In this document: positions 1 to 12,614 of the stretch, in pieces
Layout of the letters: every line of letters starts with the position of its first letter
Position numbering within the stretch: the first letter of the stretch is position 1
Assembly (NCBI GenBank): GCA_020726505.1
Contig: JAHLEZ010000013.1
Span: 930,001 to 994,000 of the forward strand
Origin: Leptodontidium sp. MPI-SDFR-AT-0119
Lineage: Eukaryota; Ascomycota; Leotiomycetes; Helotiales; Leptodontidiaceae
Reading direction: 5' to 3'
Length of the DNA stretch: 64,000 nucleotides
The notes under the pieces: model-generated
Told to the model about the DNA's origin: nothing
Seen by the model: only the letters and a program-made list of their open reading frames with translations
Databases searched by the model: none
Program-made: the position numbers and the translations under genes

Positions 1-2
1 CC

Positions 3-476
3 GAATCACATGAGAGCTTGGACAGAGCTGCAAGCAATACAACATCGGAGTTTCCATCTGGATCCAGCTCTAAGGAAAAGGAGAGCAGCGCTTTCCGGCA
101 ACTTCTGCGCAAGGGGAGCTCGAGCAAGTTCAGCATCTCGTCGTTCCGCAGTAAGGAGAACGGTCTCTTCAGTGGAAAGAAAGGTGTTAGCAGCACCCCA
201 AACTCGGACCGTGGCCTTGGTGACCATAGAGACAACAGCTTTGACGAATATGGAGAAGACGCCGGATTGGGTAGAAGCGTGGATAGTGTTACCAGTAGTC
301 CTATGATTGGAAGTACGGGATCAGGTGAATGGAAAGGGAAAGAGAAGGAAGCAGGCACTCCAAAGGAAGGTCGGATGAGTGTCGGTTGGGGACGTTTTAT
401 TTCGAAAAAGGGCAAAGGCAGAGAGAGCTCCGAAGTTGAACGCAGTGAGGCCGAAGTGACTGGTGATGAGGCGTAG
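3..476 (+). CDS. 3' end of a gene starting outside the window (Ser/Lys-rich tail)
   Basis: The reading frame is open from the left edge and ends at a TAG at 474-476, so only the last ~157 residues are seen. The segment is rich in Ser, Gly, Lys and Glu, has no recognisable domain and looks disordered. Basic patches such as RQLLRKGSSSK and FISKKGKGR alternate with acidic stretches, and there are many Ser-Pro and Ser-Ser pairs, as in the phosphorylated tails of signalling or cytoskeletal proteins. No ATG begins the frame inside the window, and the TTG at 18 is not a credible start. The function cannot be named without the upstream part. That this is coding is inferred from the long open frame at a contig edge and its composition. 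Confidence 0.5.
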   Translation, partial: ESHESLDRAASNTTSEFPSGSSSKEKESSAFRQLLRKGSSSKFSISSFRSKENGLFSGKKGVSSTPNSDRGLGDHRDNSFDEYGEDAGLGRSVDSVTSSPMIGSTGSGEWKGKEKEAGTPKEGRMSVGWGRFISKKGKGRESSEVERSEAEVTGDEA

Positions 477-1603
477 GCCTAACGCCTTCTGTGGGCATTT
501 TTAGCCATGAATATCTTCAACCGCAAGGAATATCAATGATCAGACAAAAACATAAGCAATGTCAGTTTCAGAAGTATGCATTTGCAAGGGTGAATTGGTG
601 GTTCTTCTTCCAAATACTTTTCTAGGTCCCCGATAGTAATGATGGAAATGGTCGGAATGAAGCCCTGTCCGTCTCGAGCCCCCCTGATATGGTCGACCTA
701 GTCGGCGACCTAACGCTCAGATCTACCTCCAATGGCATGCTGACTCAGTGGCTATATGTATCTCTGTTGGATTGGTCAGGGATTAGCTTTATCAAAGACC
801 TGGGGAGCTAAGTAGCAGCCCTAATTCGACGTTGACGGGCATCTTTGAGTTTGTGCTACTAATGCCTAGACGGATCCACACGGGTGCGTTCACGTTGAGG
901 TGCTGATTTTTTGACTTACCTGATCTATGCCTACATGTTTTACTTCATGTATGTTTATATGTATCCATACTTACTCTCTGCCTGTCCTTTGTTGAGGCAT
1001 TCGATTGCGATGCGAGATTGCGGGGTGGTGGCGCATCGGATGGAGGTAGTTATGTAAGGTCATCAGCGCCGAGGCCGTAGATACCCAGCATCTCGGTCGG
1101 TCAACGGCAGCCAGGATACCGAAGCATACCTGCACCTACTTCGTATCTACATACTGTACTGCATTGTATGGTACCAGCGAACGAACGAGCGAGCGAAAGA
1201 TACTATCTACTGACTGTACCAGACCAACACGGATATCTCCCTTACCACTGATACACTACTACACTACCATCCTCGACAACCTAGCCTAACGTAGCCGCGT
1301 TCGATTCCGATCTCAGCTGCTGCAGGACCTACCTGTATCTCATATTGCGCACGAGAAAGCCGCCCTTACGGCTGCACCACCCATCCATCCCCCGCCGTGA
1401 GGATATTCCTGACCTGGACCACCAACAAAGAGAGGGATTTGACTTTTGCGTTTCTTTGCTTTGCCTTGCCTGGTCGGCCGGCCTTCATTCTCATGCCCGC
1501 TCTTCCTCTCATTTGCTGAGGAGGGAGACTGGACTGGACCGGACTGGATCGGATTGGATTGGACTGAACGTACGAGTACTTGTATTGTACTGGAGAGTAG
1601 ACC
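477..1603. other. Intergenic region with simple repeats
   Basis: No gene is seen. There is a CGAA/CGAG run at 1177-1200 and an imperfect GGACT/GGATT pentamer run at 1527-1566, just upstream of the transcription factor start at 1604. This stretch probably holds the 3' UTR of the left gene and the promoter and 5' UTR of the regulator. Confidence 0.5.
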
Positions 1604-4037
1604 ATGGCCGATGGTAGGCAGAGCCGTGAACACCGCGAGCCTCGTGTGAGGCATGCCAAAGTAAAGACCGGGTAAGTGCATTCAGTCAGTCAGACAGTCG
1701 ATCAGTCAGTTGGTGCATCCGAGCAGAGCAGAGGGGTTCAAGCTACATTTATAAGACACTCCACCCAGCCCAACGGGCGGTCTAACACTTGGAGAGTCCG
1801 GCGTTGCGGTGTCACTACTGAACCTACCCAACCCAACGCCGTGGTTGGGGGAGATGAGACCGGACTGTCCGGGATGGAAATGGGAGAACGTCCGCATCCG
1901 ACTATTCAGGCACTGACGATCAAATAGCTGCATCACGTGTCGCAAGAGGAGAGTTAAATGCGACGAGACTAGACCGTCATGTCTCCGCTGTCTCAAGTAC
2001 GGGACGCAGTGCTCGGGATACCCAGCTGGTCGACGACGAGCCCCTTCGTCGGCGTATGGGTCGTTCGCCACTCAAGCTAGAGCCTTGGTGCCGAAGGATG
2101 AATCCAAGATTATCACTACTCAGATCTTGATCCAGCCCGACACGCCGCTCTTCGAGACGGATCTGGAACATCACTATTTTGAACTGTTCGTTGACCGTAT
2201 CGCCGGTGAGATATGTCCGTATTTCAACTCGGAAGACTGGAGTCGGATGATCTTGCAGGCGTGTACGGCTGAGTCGTCTATCAGACATGTAGCTGGTGCT
2301 ATTGGAGCCCTGGCGAAATGGTATGAGATTCAACATGCTGGACAATCTATCGCTGGGCAGCAAAGACTGGATCCTGACCAGGCGTTTTCTCCTGGCTCTT
2401 CGTCGGGTTCGAACGGGCTGGAGAGGAGAGGGGCAAGCGATTCGGTGCGGGAGCAACTTATCCAGGAATCTTTAATGCATCAACGACAGGCTTTTGTGTT
2501 GTACGATAAGGCCCTTAAGAAGATGCAGGGAGATATTGCGACGGGGAATCAGAGTAAGAGGACTACATTAATTATTTGCATCATCATTACCTGCTTGGAA
2601 GCTATTTCTGGGAGACATGAGATTGCTGCTGGGCAAGTATATGGTGGACTGAAGTTGATTCAGGAATGGAAGGCGGAGCAGAAAGAGGCGGATAAGCATC
2701 CTCAAGGGTTCTCGTCACCAGCTCCAGATGTTGTGGATGATTTTCTTGTGCAGACATTTGGCCGGATGGAAATTCAAGCCATGTCTGTCTTCGACCCACG
2801 ACCAGTCGAAGTTCATCAGGTGTTGAAGAGCGAAGGGAAGGAAGTCGTACAGCAGATGCCATCGGTATTCAGCTCTATCGCCCAAGCTAGGGTATATCTA
2901 GACCTGATAAATCGCCGGCTCATGCACTTTAATATGTCGATACATGACCGGAGAACATGCCTACCAGGCTCTAAACCCGACCCTCCCACGATGAAGCCCG
3001 TCCCATGGACCGCAGCTGACGGATCCTCACCAAAGCCCATCCCCTGGATCGACGGTAAGAATCCCGAAGGCTCACCAGCGTACGACGCCGCCCTCCTCGA
3101 CGAGCAAACATCACTCAACAACGAACTCGCAGCCTGGACATCGACCTTCAAACCACTCCTGACCTTCTCCCTCGCCATGGGCTGGCAAGAAGCCATCTCT
3201 GCGCTCACACTCACCATCTCAACAATCGCATCCCAGATCTCTCTCCGCGCAGCGTTCTTCACAAACGAACTCTCCTTCGACGTCTTCCTCCCTGAATTCA
3301 GACAGATCGTCGACCAAGCCGCCATCCTCCTCGAAACGCAACGCGCTCACAACCCAGCAGCTGCCCGCTCCCAATCTACCTCAGGCTCAGGCTCTCCATC
3401 TTCACACCACAACTCAGACACGTCCAAAGGCCCCATGATGCGTTTCGCATTCGACATCGGCGTCATCCCCCCTCTATATCTCGTCATGATCAAATGCCGG
3501 GATAGGAGACTCCGTAGACAGGCACTGCATCTCTTGAAAGAGTATCCAAGACGAGAAGGCGTCTGGGATTCGGTCGCTACGGTGCATCTTGGAAGATGGG
3601 TTATTGGTCTGGAAGAGGAGAGTGCGAGACAGATGAGTATGTCGCTTTCGCCACGGACGGTGGGTGGGGAGAGTCCGGCTTGTAGTTCGGGGTTGGGTTC
3701 GGAGACGGTGAGGCGGGGTAGTGCTGGTGTGAGGGTGGAGAGGGGTGGGCCTGGGAGTGGGAGGCAGGGTAGTGTCGGTTCCGGATCTGTTCCTGGATCA
3801 GGATCTAGATTCGGAAATGGGAATCTGAATCTGAATGGAAACCTTAATGGAAATGGAAATGCACATCAAGAAGGCGAAGGCGATGAAAACCCCGGTATCG
3901 AGATCCCAGAGGAGATCCGAGTCAGGAAGACGTGGATGCGCTTCGATCTCTCGCTCAGGACCGCCTGGATGAATTGTCTCCAGATGGATCATGTTTCTGG
4001 GGAGTTTCTGCCTAGGACTGAGGTTGTTAGGTGGTGA
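1604..4037 (+). CDS. Zn(II)2Cys6 fungal transcription factor
   Basis: The model is join(1604..1671, 1928..4037), 725 aa. Exon 1 starts at an ATG in a good context (ACCATGG) and ends GG|GTAAGT. The 256-nt intron ends with a CTGAC branch site and ATAG. The splice creates a full zinc binuclear cluster with Cys at residues 24, 27, 34, 41, 44 and 51 (spacing 2-6-6-2-6), preceded by KVKTG and with RKRRVKC between the second and third Cys. This family binds DNA through the cluster, typically at CGG half-sites. From about residue 75 on the protein resembles the fungal-specific regulatory domain Fungal_trans_2. Near the C-terminus is a low-complexity Gly/Ser/Asn insert coded around 3660-3870. Starting at the later GTG at 2085 would miss the DNA-binding domain. 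Targets are unknown; no adjacent pathway gene points to one. Confidence 0.9.
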
Positions 4038-5562
4038 GCGTTTGCAGGATGGACTTACCGAATCATGGAGAGTTGGGTAGACGCCTGTGGGGTTGGGTTG
4101 GGAGGGATAAGTGAAGTGGAGTGGGGAAGAAGGATAGTAACGGTGTGGACTCAGAGGCGCCGAAACGGATCAGATTGGATTGGATTGGATGGGGGGAGTT
4201 CTGGAGTCATTTTTGGAGGAGTTTTGTGGGTCTTTTTGGGCTTTGGACTTTGGATCTTGGGGAGGAGGGAGGTTGAGTCTACGGTTTGGTACATCAAAGT
4301 AGAGCGCAGCGCAGCATATTGCAGGGGAGGAAAGAAGATAGTCTATCCAGCGTCGCGAGCGAGGAAATTAAGATGGAATTGATGGAATTAATGCAAGAGG
4401 TTGGAAATTCTTGACTGTCGTTGAGAGTATGGTTCAGAGTAAGTAGGTGGATTGTTGGAGGGGGGGGGGGGGGGAGTACACAACATGGAGGGCGACGATT
4501 TTGTATATGGTGCGTGTTGTGTGACTATCTAAACTAAATACAATACAATACCCAAGATTTTTTTGAAAGGTGGCTGGGATTGCTTGTTAGGCGATATGGT
4601 CGATGTAAGAGGGGAAAACTTGGTTCTTGGAGGAAAGGTATTTTTTGGTATACAAGGGTATTTGGTAAGATCTTACTTTGAGATGAGTAGGTAATGGTCC
4701 TCGGGATTGAAAAATTTGAGTAGCTGTGTCTGTCGCGCGAGGTTACACAGCCGAGCCAGCCCTGCAGTAAGGCACGCAAGCTTTATGTACTGTAGTGGCT
4801 TGATCACGCTTTTGATATGCAGGAGAGTAAGTGAGACAAACAGCCCCAGTAATGTGCCTCGTTTCACCACTAGATCTCTAAACATACCCCGAGAAGGCAC
4901 CTTGTCACCCAAGAATTTTTACTCGCGGGGCTCCCTATGCGACCGAAGTCCATCTGCCATTTAACAGGGGAGATCTACAAAGGGAGGAGTACAATGGCTC
5001 ATTTGTCTGCATATCTGCGAGTACGTAAGCGAGAGAAGGAGGGGCACGGGGGTTTCACTTCAATGTGCCAAGGGGAGGGGAACGGATTAAACGCGACTAT
5101 TTACCATTTGCTTAGTAGTCTTTTTTCGTAAAAGATATTCATTGTTTATTTGACATTGATTTCTGTTTGTCTACCGATTTATGCTTATTTGTCGCTAGAA
5201 GCACTAGCGACATCACTGCATCAGTGAATAGCACGAAGAGGTGGCGATACCTTTGGTATCAGAGCAGCTCTTTAAAGCCATCCCATTGCTTCTGAAGTTA
5301 TTTAGAATCCAATATAATCTTTCGAGCATCACGGCTTCGAAAATTTTCGGTTTCTCAACATACCACTTGCCTCCCACCTCGCTCAAGATAATATCGCCGA
5401 CCAAGTCTAGGACTGGTAATCACCCCCCCACCCCCCACCACCAAGGAGTCCTTCAAAGCACAATTCTCAGCATATCGCCCTAAAGTCTAACTTTTTCCAT
5501 CAAGCCAACTTTAAGATGTCCCATCCCCACCACCTGTCAAACCTCCAGGATATCCAGAAAGA
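4038..5562. other. Intergenic region, G15 tract
   Basis: No convincing gene is seen. It holds a GGATT pentamer run around 4171-4190 and a run of 15 G at 4460-4474. The frames that are open here have no recognisable motif. Confidence 0.45.
4460..4474. repeat. G15 homopolymer
   Basis: Run of 15 G in the spacer downstream of the Zn2Cys6 gene. Confidence 0.9.
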
Positions 5563-5895
5563 ATGCTCCCGCGTGGCATTTCCATGAGCAGCAAAACCGG
5601 AGAAAGCTACGAGAACTACCAACTCATCAAAGCCCTCGTCGACGACCACATCAAGAATCGTGAGGCGCTTCAAGTCTTCAATCACCACAACGATCCCACG
5701 GGCAAGAAAGAACATGCACAGATCCAGTCGGAATATCAGTTTGATATGGATAATCATCGTGCTGCCCAGCTCTCCAAGGTCGCTTATCATCAGCGTAGGA
5801 TCAATGAGGAAGAGATGAAGATTGAGGTTATGGAGAAGGTGATGGCGGTTTTGTTCAATACCGGTGGAGAGTCTGGAGCTGTGGAGGGGATGTAA
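5563..5895 (+). CDS. Small hypothetical protein (~110 aa)
   Basis: This open frame runs from the ATG at 5563 to TAA at 5893. The protein is hydrophilic and rich in Glu, Lys, His and Gln. Its second half reads as one or two amphipathic helices (around HRRINEEEMKIEVMEKVMAVL), with no signal peptide or membrane segment. The frame is open upstream to a stop at 5512 and codes a Pro-rich stretch there but has no earlier ATG, so either translation begins at 5563 or an upstream exon was missed. The ATG at 5516 opens a different frame that closes after 23 codons. I do not recognise the family; coding status rests on length, composition and third-position bias. Confidence 0.5.
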   Translation: MLPRGISMSSKTGESYENYQLIKALVDDHIKNREALQVFNHHNDPTGKKEHAQIQSEYQFDMDNHRAAQLSKVAYHQRRINEEEMKIEVMEKVMAVLFNTGGESGAVEGM

Positions 5896-6893
5896 GCTGG
5901 GAGTTGAGGGGGAACGGGGGGATATGTAATTACATGGGATCTGGAGTAAGGTGGGCATAGAAAGCATCGGATTTTACTTTAAGGTACTGATTACCAGGTC
6001 TTAGGAAACGAGAAAATATTTTCTTGGTTGTTTTCTTCTTCTTTTACACATGTTAAGGACGTTAGAGGCACTTAGGTCTGGTGAGAGGGCTACCCTACAC
6101 TCTTGGTAGTGGTTTTGCTTTGAGTTTGCCGAGGTTTTAGAATAAATACCGAACTTGCGGTTTTCTCAATTTGTAGCTCCCTTATTTCGAAATGAGCTTT
6201 GTAGCAGATGATCATGAATCGGTGCCGCATTTTGTTAAAAAGAACACACCCGTATATGCATATCTCGCATGACATCCCGCACTTCAGGTCCAGCAAACCC
6301 TTGACGAAATAAAACAACAGCAAAGCATCGCAACCAAATCACAGTTACTATATTTGGATATTTATCACTAAGTTCAGGTCCTTGTTACAGTCTTATCGTA
6401 GATTTCACAGTGCGAGGCGGCGTCTACTCAAGTTCATGATCCTGGTTTCTATTCCCCAGCCCACTAGTCTGACAAATTACATCGCGACTCTCAAATATCA
6501 AGGACCCATATTTGTAGCAAGTACACCCAAACTCAAAAATTAGGAAAAATAGTGATTATTCTCCGATTCACAGTCACATCCACTTCTGCTAGGATATTTG
6601 CTGTTGTGTTTATGCCACTGCCTATTTCGGGAAGGAGCGTGGTTAAGCGAGACCGGCAAGCGTCACTTCCTGTCCAGCATCACTTCTTGATCTTTCACCT
6701 TCAAACTCCAACCGTCAAGACCAAACTCGAGATCAACCTACTCCCGCCTTAAATGCTCCATGAATACACGTCTAGCAGAAGCTCCTCGAGTTCCTAGGCG
6801 CGCAGGATAGCTGCTCTCCCCGCATGCAGCTTCTAAGCACAACCTCCCGATTTTGCGCGACCTCCCGACTTTGCACTGGAAGCCATCTCTAGA
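5896..6893. other. Intergenic region
   Basis: AT-rich spacer containing the promoter of the RBR ligase. I see no gene, RNA or repeat in it. Confidence 0.4.
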
Positions 6894-9338
6894 ATGGCTT
6901 CACGAACACCCCCTGGCGTCTACGACAACATGGACGACGCAACTTCTGCAGCCATTCTCGAGGTACAGATCGGAGATATCAACGAACTAATCTCCGAGGC
7001 AATGCGTGCGAAGACTGGCAACAGCAACGAGCCATCTGAGTGGGAAATCGCCTTAAAGATACACAAAGAAGAGTTGGTACAAGGTCTTTCTATCATTAGG
7101 GATCGTCATCTCAGCCACTCTTTGGCGCGAGCGGTGATGATTGATTCAAACGCGAACAACGAAGCTATCGCAGCTGCGATTGCTCAGGAGAGACTGGCAG
7201 AGAATGATAGAGCTGTGGCGTTGAGGCTAGCAGGTCTTCCCGTACCATCTCCAATCCAACAGGCACTCGCGGGTCTGGGAACTCCAACACCACCACAGAC
7301 ACCTACGCCGACCGGTATTCCTCCTCGTCAACAGCTAGGTGGCGGCGCCGCACCGACTCCACCGCAAACACCGCAAGGTCATGGCATTGCTGCTTCTCGG
7401 CCGGGTGCTCACCAGGGTTCCCAGAGATCTGCTCCAGCATCAAATGCTGCAAATCAATCACGTCAACAAACTTCTCAGAACGGTTCTCTCCCTAGTAAGC
7501 AGTCCCAAGTAGCCAAACCAGTATCTTCTCCTGTCAATCCCGCCACGCCCAGCAACATAGTGATGTCCACAAACCCAATCGATAAACCAAAGCCGCCACC
7601 TTTCGTGAGGCCAGGATCGAGTCTTCCTCCACCCCCCTCAACGATGCCAACCTTTGCGCCTGCCACCAAGTTCAATCCGTGGTCTTTGGCTCCAGCCAAG
7701 AAAAAGTCACAGCTCGCCTCTGGTGCGCCGGTCAATGCTTCGTCGCCAAACCTCAAAACCTCGACTCAAACCCCCAACGGCCAACCTTCTACCGCCAAGA
7801 GCTCAAACATTTCCCCAGCCGAAGCTCAGGCGGTAGAACTGGCTTCCAAGCTAGTCCCAACCACCCATAAAATAAACGCCGGAGATGCAAGCCTGCATGC
7901 ACTGAGCTTCAAACCTACGGCTACATCTGCAACAAGTCTTCCAGTGACAAACAAACAAGCGAGCAGTGACAAAGGTCCAAAAAATCCTTCACCAGTGACC
8001 AATGATCAGCCAATATCCAAAGATAGATCCGAAATCGCTCTACAATCTACAACCGGCGCTGCTGATGGATCGTGTACTTTAACGAGACTACAGAAGAGAA
8101 AGTTCGACGGCGAGAGAGATCATCTTTCTCAAGACAAAAGAATTGATATGGGAGATAAGAGGGAAATTAACTCAGGTATCAAGCGTCGCAGAGAAGATGA
8201 TGAAAATTCCGGACGGAGTCCAAACAAACGGAGAGACACTGGCTCCGGAAAGATTATTGATTTGACAGGAGACTTTAAGGCCATTCCAAAGGATAATGAC
8301 GCTAGAAAGCAGTCTCCTCCAAAGGATGAACTCAAGAGCTGTGTCTGCTGTGCAGAAGACTTTGAATCCGCCCATACCTCACAAATGCCTTGCAAACGCG
8401 ATTATTGCCACTTTTGTGTTCAGCGAATCGTCATCAACTCTCTGGTTGACGAGGCATTGTATCCACCCCGGTGCTGCAAGCAACCCTTTGACATGGACTC
8501 AATGAGACAAGCCTTGACTCCCGAACTGATCAGCGATTTCTATGAGAAGAAGGCGGAGTTTGAGACAGTCGATCGCGCTTATTGCTCCAATCCAATATGC
8601 TCCACCTTCCTTTACCCCGTCAATATTGTCGCGGATACAGGGACTTGTCCAAAATGCCTCACCACAACTTGTGTGATGTGCAAAGCTGCAACTCATAAAG
8701 GTAATTGTCCACAAGATACCGCAACACAACAGGTTCTGGAGTTGGCGAATACCGAAGGCTGGAAAAGATGTGAACACTGTAAGAGAATGATCGAACTCAA
8801 GTATGGCTGTAATCACATTACGTAAGTCCGAACCGGAGGAGATTGACAAATTTTTAACCATGGCAGATGTGCGTGTCGAGCCGAATGGTGCTATATTTGT
8901 AGTGTGGCTTGGAAGAATTGTCCATGCCCTATGGTAGGTATCCCATCTTGGTGACATGCTGGTTCAATCTTTCGTGAAGCCAGGACAGTGTCTCCGTGAC
9001 ACAAGTGCTCCAGTTCCAGAATTAGTTGCTGCTGAGGTTCTGGGGGTCTGAAAAAGCTAACGGGGATTTTCTTGTAGTGGGAAGAGAATCGCCTCCTCGA
9101 CCGTGCCAACCAGATTGCTGCTCGAAATCCTCAGCCGACGAGCCCTGCGAGACAACAACAAGTCGCAGCTATTGTACGGGAAGTGATGGAGAATCACGAA
9201 TGTGACCATGATGAGTGGGAGAGATATGATGGTGAATATGAGTGTGACGAGTGCGGTGATGAGCTGCCGTACTTCATTTGGCGCTGCACCGACTGTGACA
9301 TTGTTGCCTGCTCTCGTTGCAGATACAATGTTTTGTGA
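6894..9338 (+). CDS. RBR-type (RING1-IBR-RING2) E3 ubiquitin ligase
   Basis: The model is join(6894..8821, 8867..8933, 9078..9338), 751 aa. A helical N-terminus (1-120) leads to a long Pro/Ser/Thr/Gln-rich linker (120-440). RING1 begins at CVCC near residue 482, the IBR lies at about 555-610, and RING2 is assembled across the two introns from CEHCKRMIE to CSVAWKNCPC. In this family ubiquitin is passed from E2 to a RING2 cysteine and then to substrate; the matching residue here is Cys639 in YGCNHIT. Past RING2 is an extra Cys-rich segment (CDEC, CTDC, CSRC) that resembles a ZZ-like finger. A basic patch followed by IIDLTGD (454-460) looks like a SUMO-interacting motif. Introns are 45 and 144 nt. 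The substrate is unknown. Confidence 0.93.
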
Positions 9339-10344
9339 GGTCATCATACTCTTACAAGTGGGTGTATTTGTTTAGGACCTCAAATATGGGAGCTCTGTTC
9401 GGATTTATGATCTGAGAGTTAGCTTTCTCGGGCTGTATTTGCCTTATATGTTTGCTCACTAGACCGGGCTTGATGTCAACTAGTCTTTGAAAACATTGCT
9501 CGTGGGGATCCGAAGGTGTACACAACGTTGACAAGCTTCGTGTAAGATGTAATTTTTCAAGTCGCTTAGGAATCAAGATAACTTTGCTTCAAAATTAGCT
9601 GTACATAGCGTTCGTTCATTCCAATGTGGAGTTTGTAGCCCAACCCCGGCCTCGAAATGTGTTAGTGCATGCACTTAAAACAAAATAATAGGAGATTTGG
9701 CGGCGCCATAAGGGTCAATCGGAACTCTCCAGTACTCCATATCATTCATGCGATGTCCCACACCTACAGCAGATCCAAGGGTTGAGAGTTCTCACAAATG
9801 ACGAAATCAGGCGAGACAGGAAAGGGGGTGCCAAGTCTGATGCATTCAATTTTGCTACGATATGTGCTTGCACTCTCAGTAGTATTCTATGAATGCGAAC
9901 ATAGGCAGCTATGGCACAAATGAGAAAACTGTGGCCCATGAAGCTGTTGCTCGCTGCGTCGTAAAGTCCCCGAACCTTCCAGTGAAAAGCGACGAGTAAT
10001 TTCGTCCTCGTCGATGCGGGGAAAATGTACCATCAGATCCAGACGAAAGACGGCGCAGCGGGCGTGTCATGAGGAAGAAAACTGGAAAATAAATTGACTC
10101 GAAGACAAGTGGCGATGATTGTGATCGAGTTGACGCAAGAAATGGTTCGATGTATATTGGACGGTCTCGAGACCCGAAGACGTGAGTACGCATGCGAAGC
10201 AATGCAACTCAGAATAGATCGCTCAATGCTTATGTCAAAGTCGCAAATGGCAGGAAGGAGAAACCTCTGAACACATAGGTCGTTTGAAATGACGAAATGC
10301 TAAATCAGTAGCAGAAGTTGAGAAGCAGCCATGGCCAGTGCAAC
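9339..10344. other. Intergenic region between convergent genes
   Basis: It holds the 3' ends of the RBR gene (plus strand) and the DUF7918 gene (minus strand). The short open frames have no motif. I see nothing else. Confidence 0.4.
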
Positions 10345-11577
10345 TTAGTCAAGTGGAATGATTGGAGTCTCGACGTCGTCATCCTCGGTGAGATCAATTG
10401 TTGTCTTTCCAATCATCTTCTTCTTCGACTTCTTGGCTTTCTTCGCGGGCTTGACATCTTCTTCGTCATCTGAGTGATCACGCTTGACATTCACTTCAGA
10501 TTTAATTATACCCTGTAGTACCTAGTGAGTCTGGGGGCTTGGACATTATAGAGAGATGCCTACCTTTGCACGAGCTAGTAGTCTCTTCACCCGCTCTCTG
10601 AGCTCGGGATCGAGGTTATTGAGTTCATCGTCCTTGCTGTCAGCGGCGGTCTCTTGCTCGGCAATACCAGCACTATCGGCGCGGGGCAAGACGTGGAGGA
10701 TTTGGAGAGCATCTAAGGTTGCGATTGTCAGCTCTCATCCCAGAGATACGAGGCTGTAGAAAAGTAACATACGGGCAGATCGATACTTGAAACGGAAAAT
10801 GGCGACTGGGAAGTCCTCGCCATCGAGGAATCTAGTATTCAAGGGTCTGCCCAATGTAACTTTCTTCGTATCTCCCAAGCTTTGAATCGAGTCAGCATGG
10901 TCATGACTTGTGTCTCTCGGAATCTAACTCACACTACACCATGAGATTTGCCATCTTTAGCAAGAACTTTATCGTGGTACTTCTTAGAATAATCCAATCC
11001 TTTGAAGGTCGTATTCGTGCCTGCTGTAACTTTGCCTGCAGATCTACGATGAACTTTGATCAGAATCTCTCCTACTCGACCTATCTCTCTTTTGCCCTGT
11101 TTGAGAACAGCACTCTCGGTATTCTCATCCGCTGAAGACCAATTAGTTCATGGCATGCTCCGAATATGGGGGTAGCAAACTAGACTGTATCTCAGCGAAC
11201 TTCATAAGAGTCACCTTCCAACCCGACCGTAGCTTTTCATTAGGGCCTTCCGAGATGATTGACCAATTGCCTGTTGAATAACTGCTCTTACTCATGAGAC
11301 GACCATTGATCCATTGCCCATCTACGTAGAGTTCAAAAGAAACATTGGGGCAATCGATCTTGTAAGGTGCTTTAACATTAACCTTGACCGAAAAGGCCTT
11401 GCCTGTCGACGATTCAATGTATTTGGTTACGGTCCGATCTCGTTGATGAGCGGCGGCGGCGGGGTTCGTGTGGACGACATTGTCGTTCTCTGCGTCATAT
11501 TCCACGAGAGATTCGCCGTCGACCAATACAGTTACTTCGATGCCTGAGAGACTGTCGAGGATTGCCATTGTCGCCAA
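10345..11577 (-). CDS. DUF7918-type protein, copy A
   Basis: The model is complement(join(10345..10512, 10564..10712, 10773..10879, 10933..11131, 11181..11577)), 339 aa, with introns of 49 to 60 nt in phases 1, 2, 1 and 0. The N-terminus (MAILDSLSGIEVTVLVDG) and the beta-rich first ~130 residues match the fungal domain of unknown function DUF7918. The C-terminal 55 residues are acidic then Lys-rich (AKKAKKSKKK) and end with TTIDLTEDDD, a putative nuclear signal plus a SUMO-interaction-like motif. Copy B at 28179-29372 has the same exon phases and an alignable sequence. The ATG at 11568 (MAILD) matches the start of copy B and may be the true start rather than 11577. The first intron uses a weak donor (GTTTGC). 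The function is unknown; a nuclear role is inference. Confidence 0.87.
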
Positions 11578-12560
11578 AGGTGAATAGATTCTTGAAGATG
11601 TGGCGCTGGAGAATCTCGAAGTCAGCTTCTGAGGCTTCGGAGGGGAAGTGAATGCATGTGGAAGAGTTTGAGCACTGAGCGAAGAAGGAATGATGGGAAG
11701 TTATAGTAGTGAGGTTGGATACTGAGTTGAAGACTTACCTGTTTATGAAGCAAGAGGTTGGTTGTGACAACTTCCTATATCGAAAGAGCTCGAGATCGAA
11801 GTTGTGAGTGGTTGGGGTTGGTGTTGTGTGGAGGTTGAGGTTGAGGTGAGGTTCCCCAGTTGAAGACGAAGAAAGGAAGAGAAAGAGAAAGGAACAAGAA
11901 AGAGAACGGAAGAGAAGAGACGAGAGCTTAGACAGAACGGCGCTAGTGATTTTTTGCTGCCTAACCGTATCGTTGAAGCTGTGAATGGAACGTACGATCG
12001 AGGAAAGTGAGTTCGCTTAGCGAGCTACTCCCGCTCCCTCTTGAGACGAATCAACTTTGAAGCCACACCTGGCAAGCTATGAGAAACTTTGCTGCAAATA
12101 TCCATCACAATTCTAGATGGTATCTTGAATTTCTGTTCATAATTGACTTTGAGCGACCGTTGAGCCTAGGTGAGGGGGGCTCAGCGCTCTGTTGATTTAT
12201 GCCGGGAGAATGCCAAGCTTTCCAAACCTTGAACTTTGTTCTCGTTTCCAAGTTGGAATGACAAGAAGAAATTGCTGGTTGGACACAGCACATTAGAGGA
12301 GGGACAAAAGCAGTTCGAATTTTTGCGATACTTGCTTTGTTGTTTACACTTCAATGCAAGATACCTACGAATAGATTCTGATATGTTAATTTCCATATCT
12401 CCATATCTGCCCCACTTTCCAAAGAAAAATCTCGAGAACTTCTCCATATATCTTACGGAATACACAAAAGATTCTCGAATAAATATAATAGAGAAACCCC
12501 CTCCCGAAAACCTGTTTATTGAGTACGTCTTTGATTTCAAAATATCTATCGTGCACATCT

Positions 12561-12591
12561 CGATCTCCGCTGAAAATTCCAGCGGAGATCG
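12561..12591. repeat. Perfect hairpin, 12-bp arms
   Basis: The arm CGATCTCCGCTG (12561-12572) is exactly complementary to CAGCGGAGATCG (12580-12591), with a 7-nt AT-rich loop. It lies 24 bp left of the inverted repeat at 12615 and shares the CCGCTG/CAGCGG core with it, so it may be part of the same mobile element or a remnant of a relative. Confidence 0.7.
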
Positions 12592-12614
12592 GCCTTGGCA
12601 AACATCTCGGTTCG

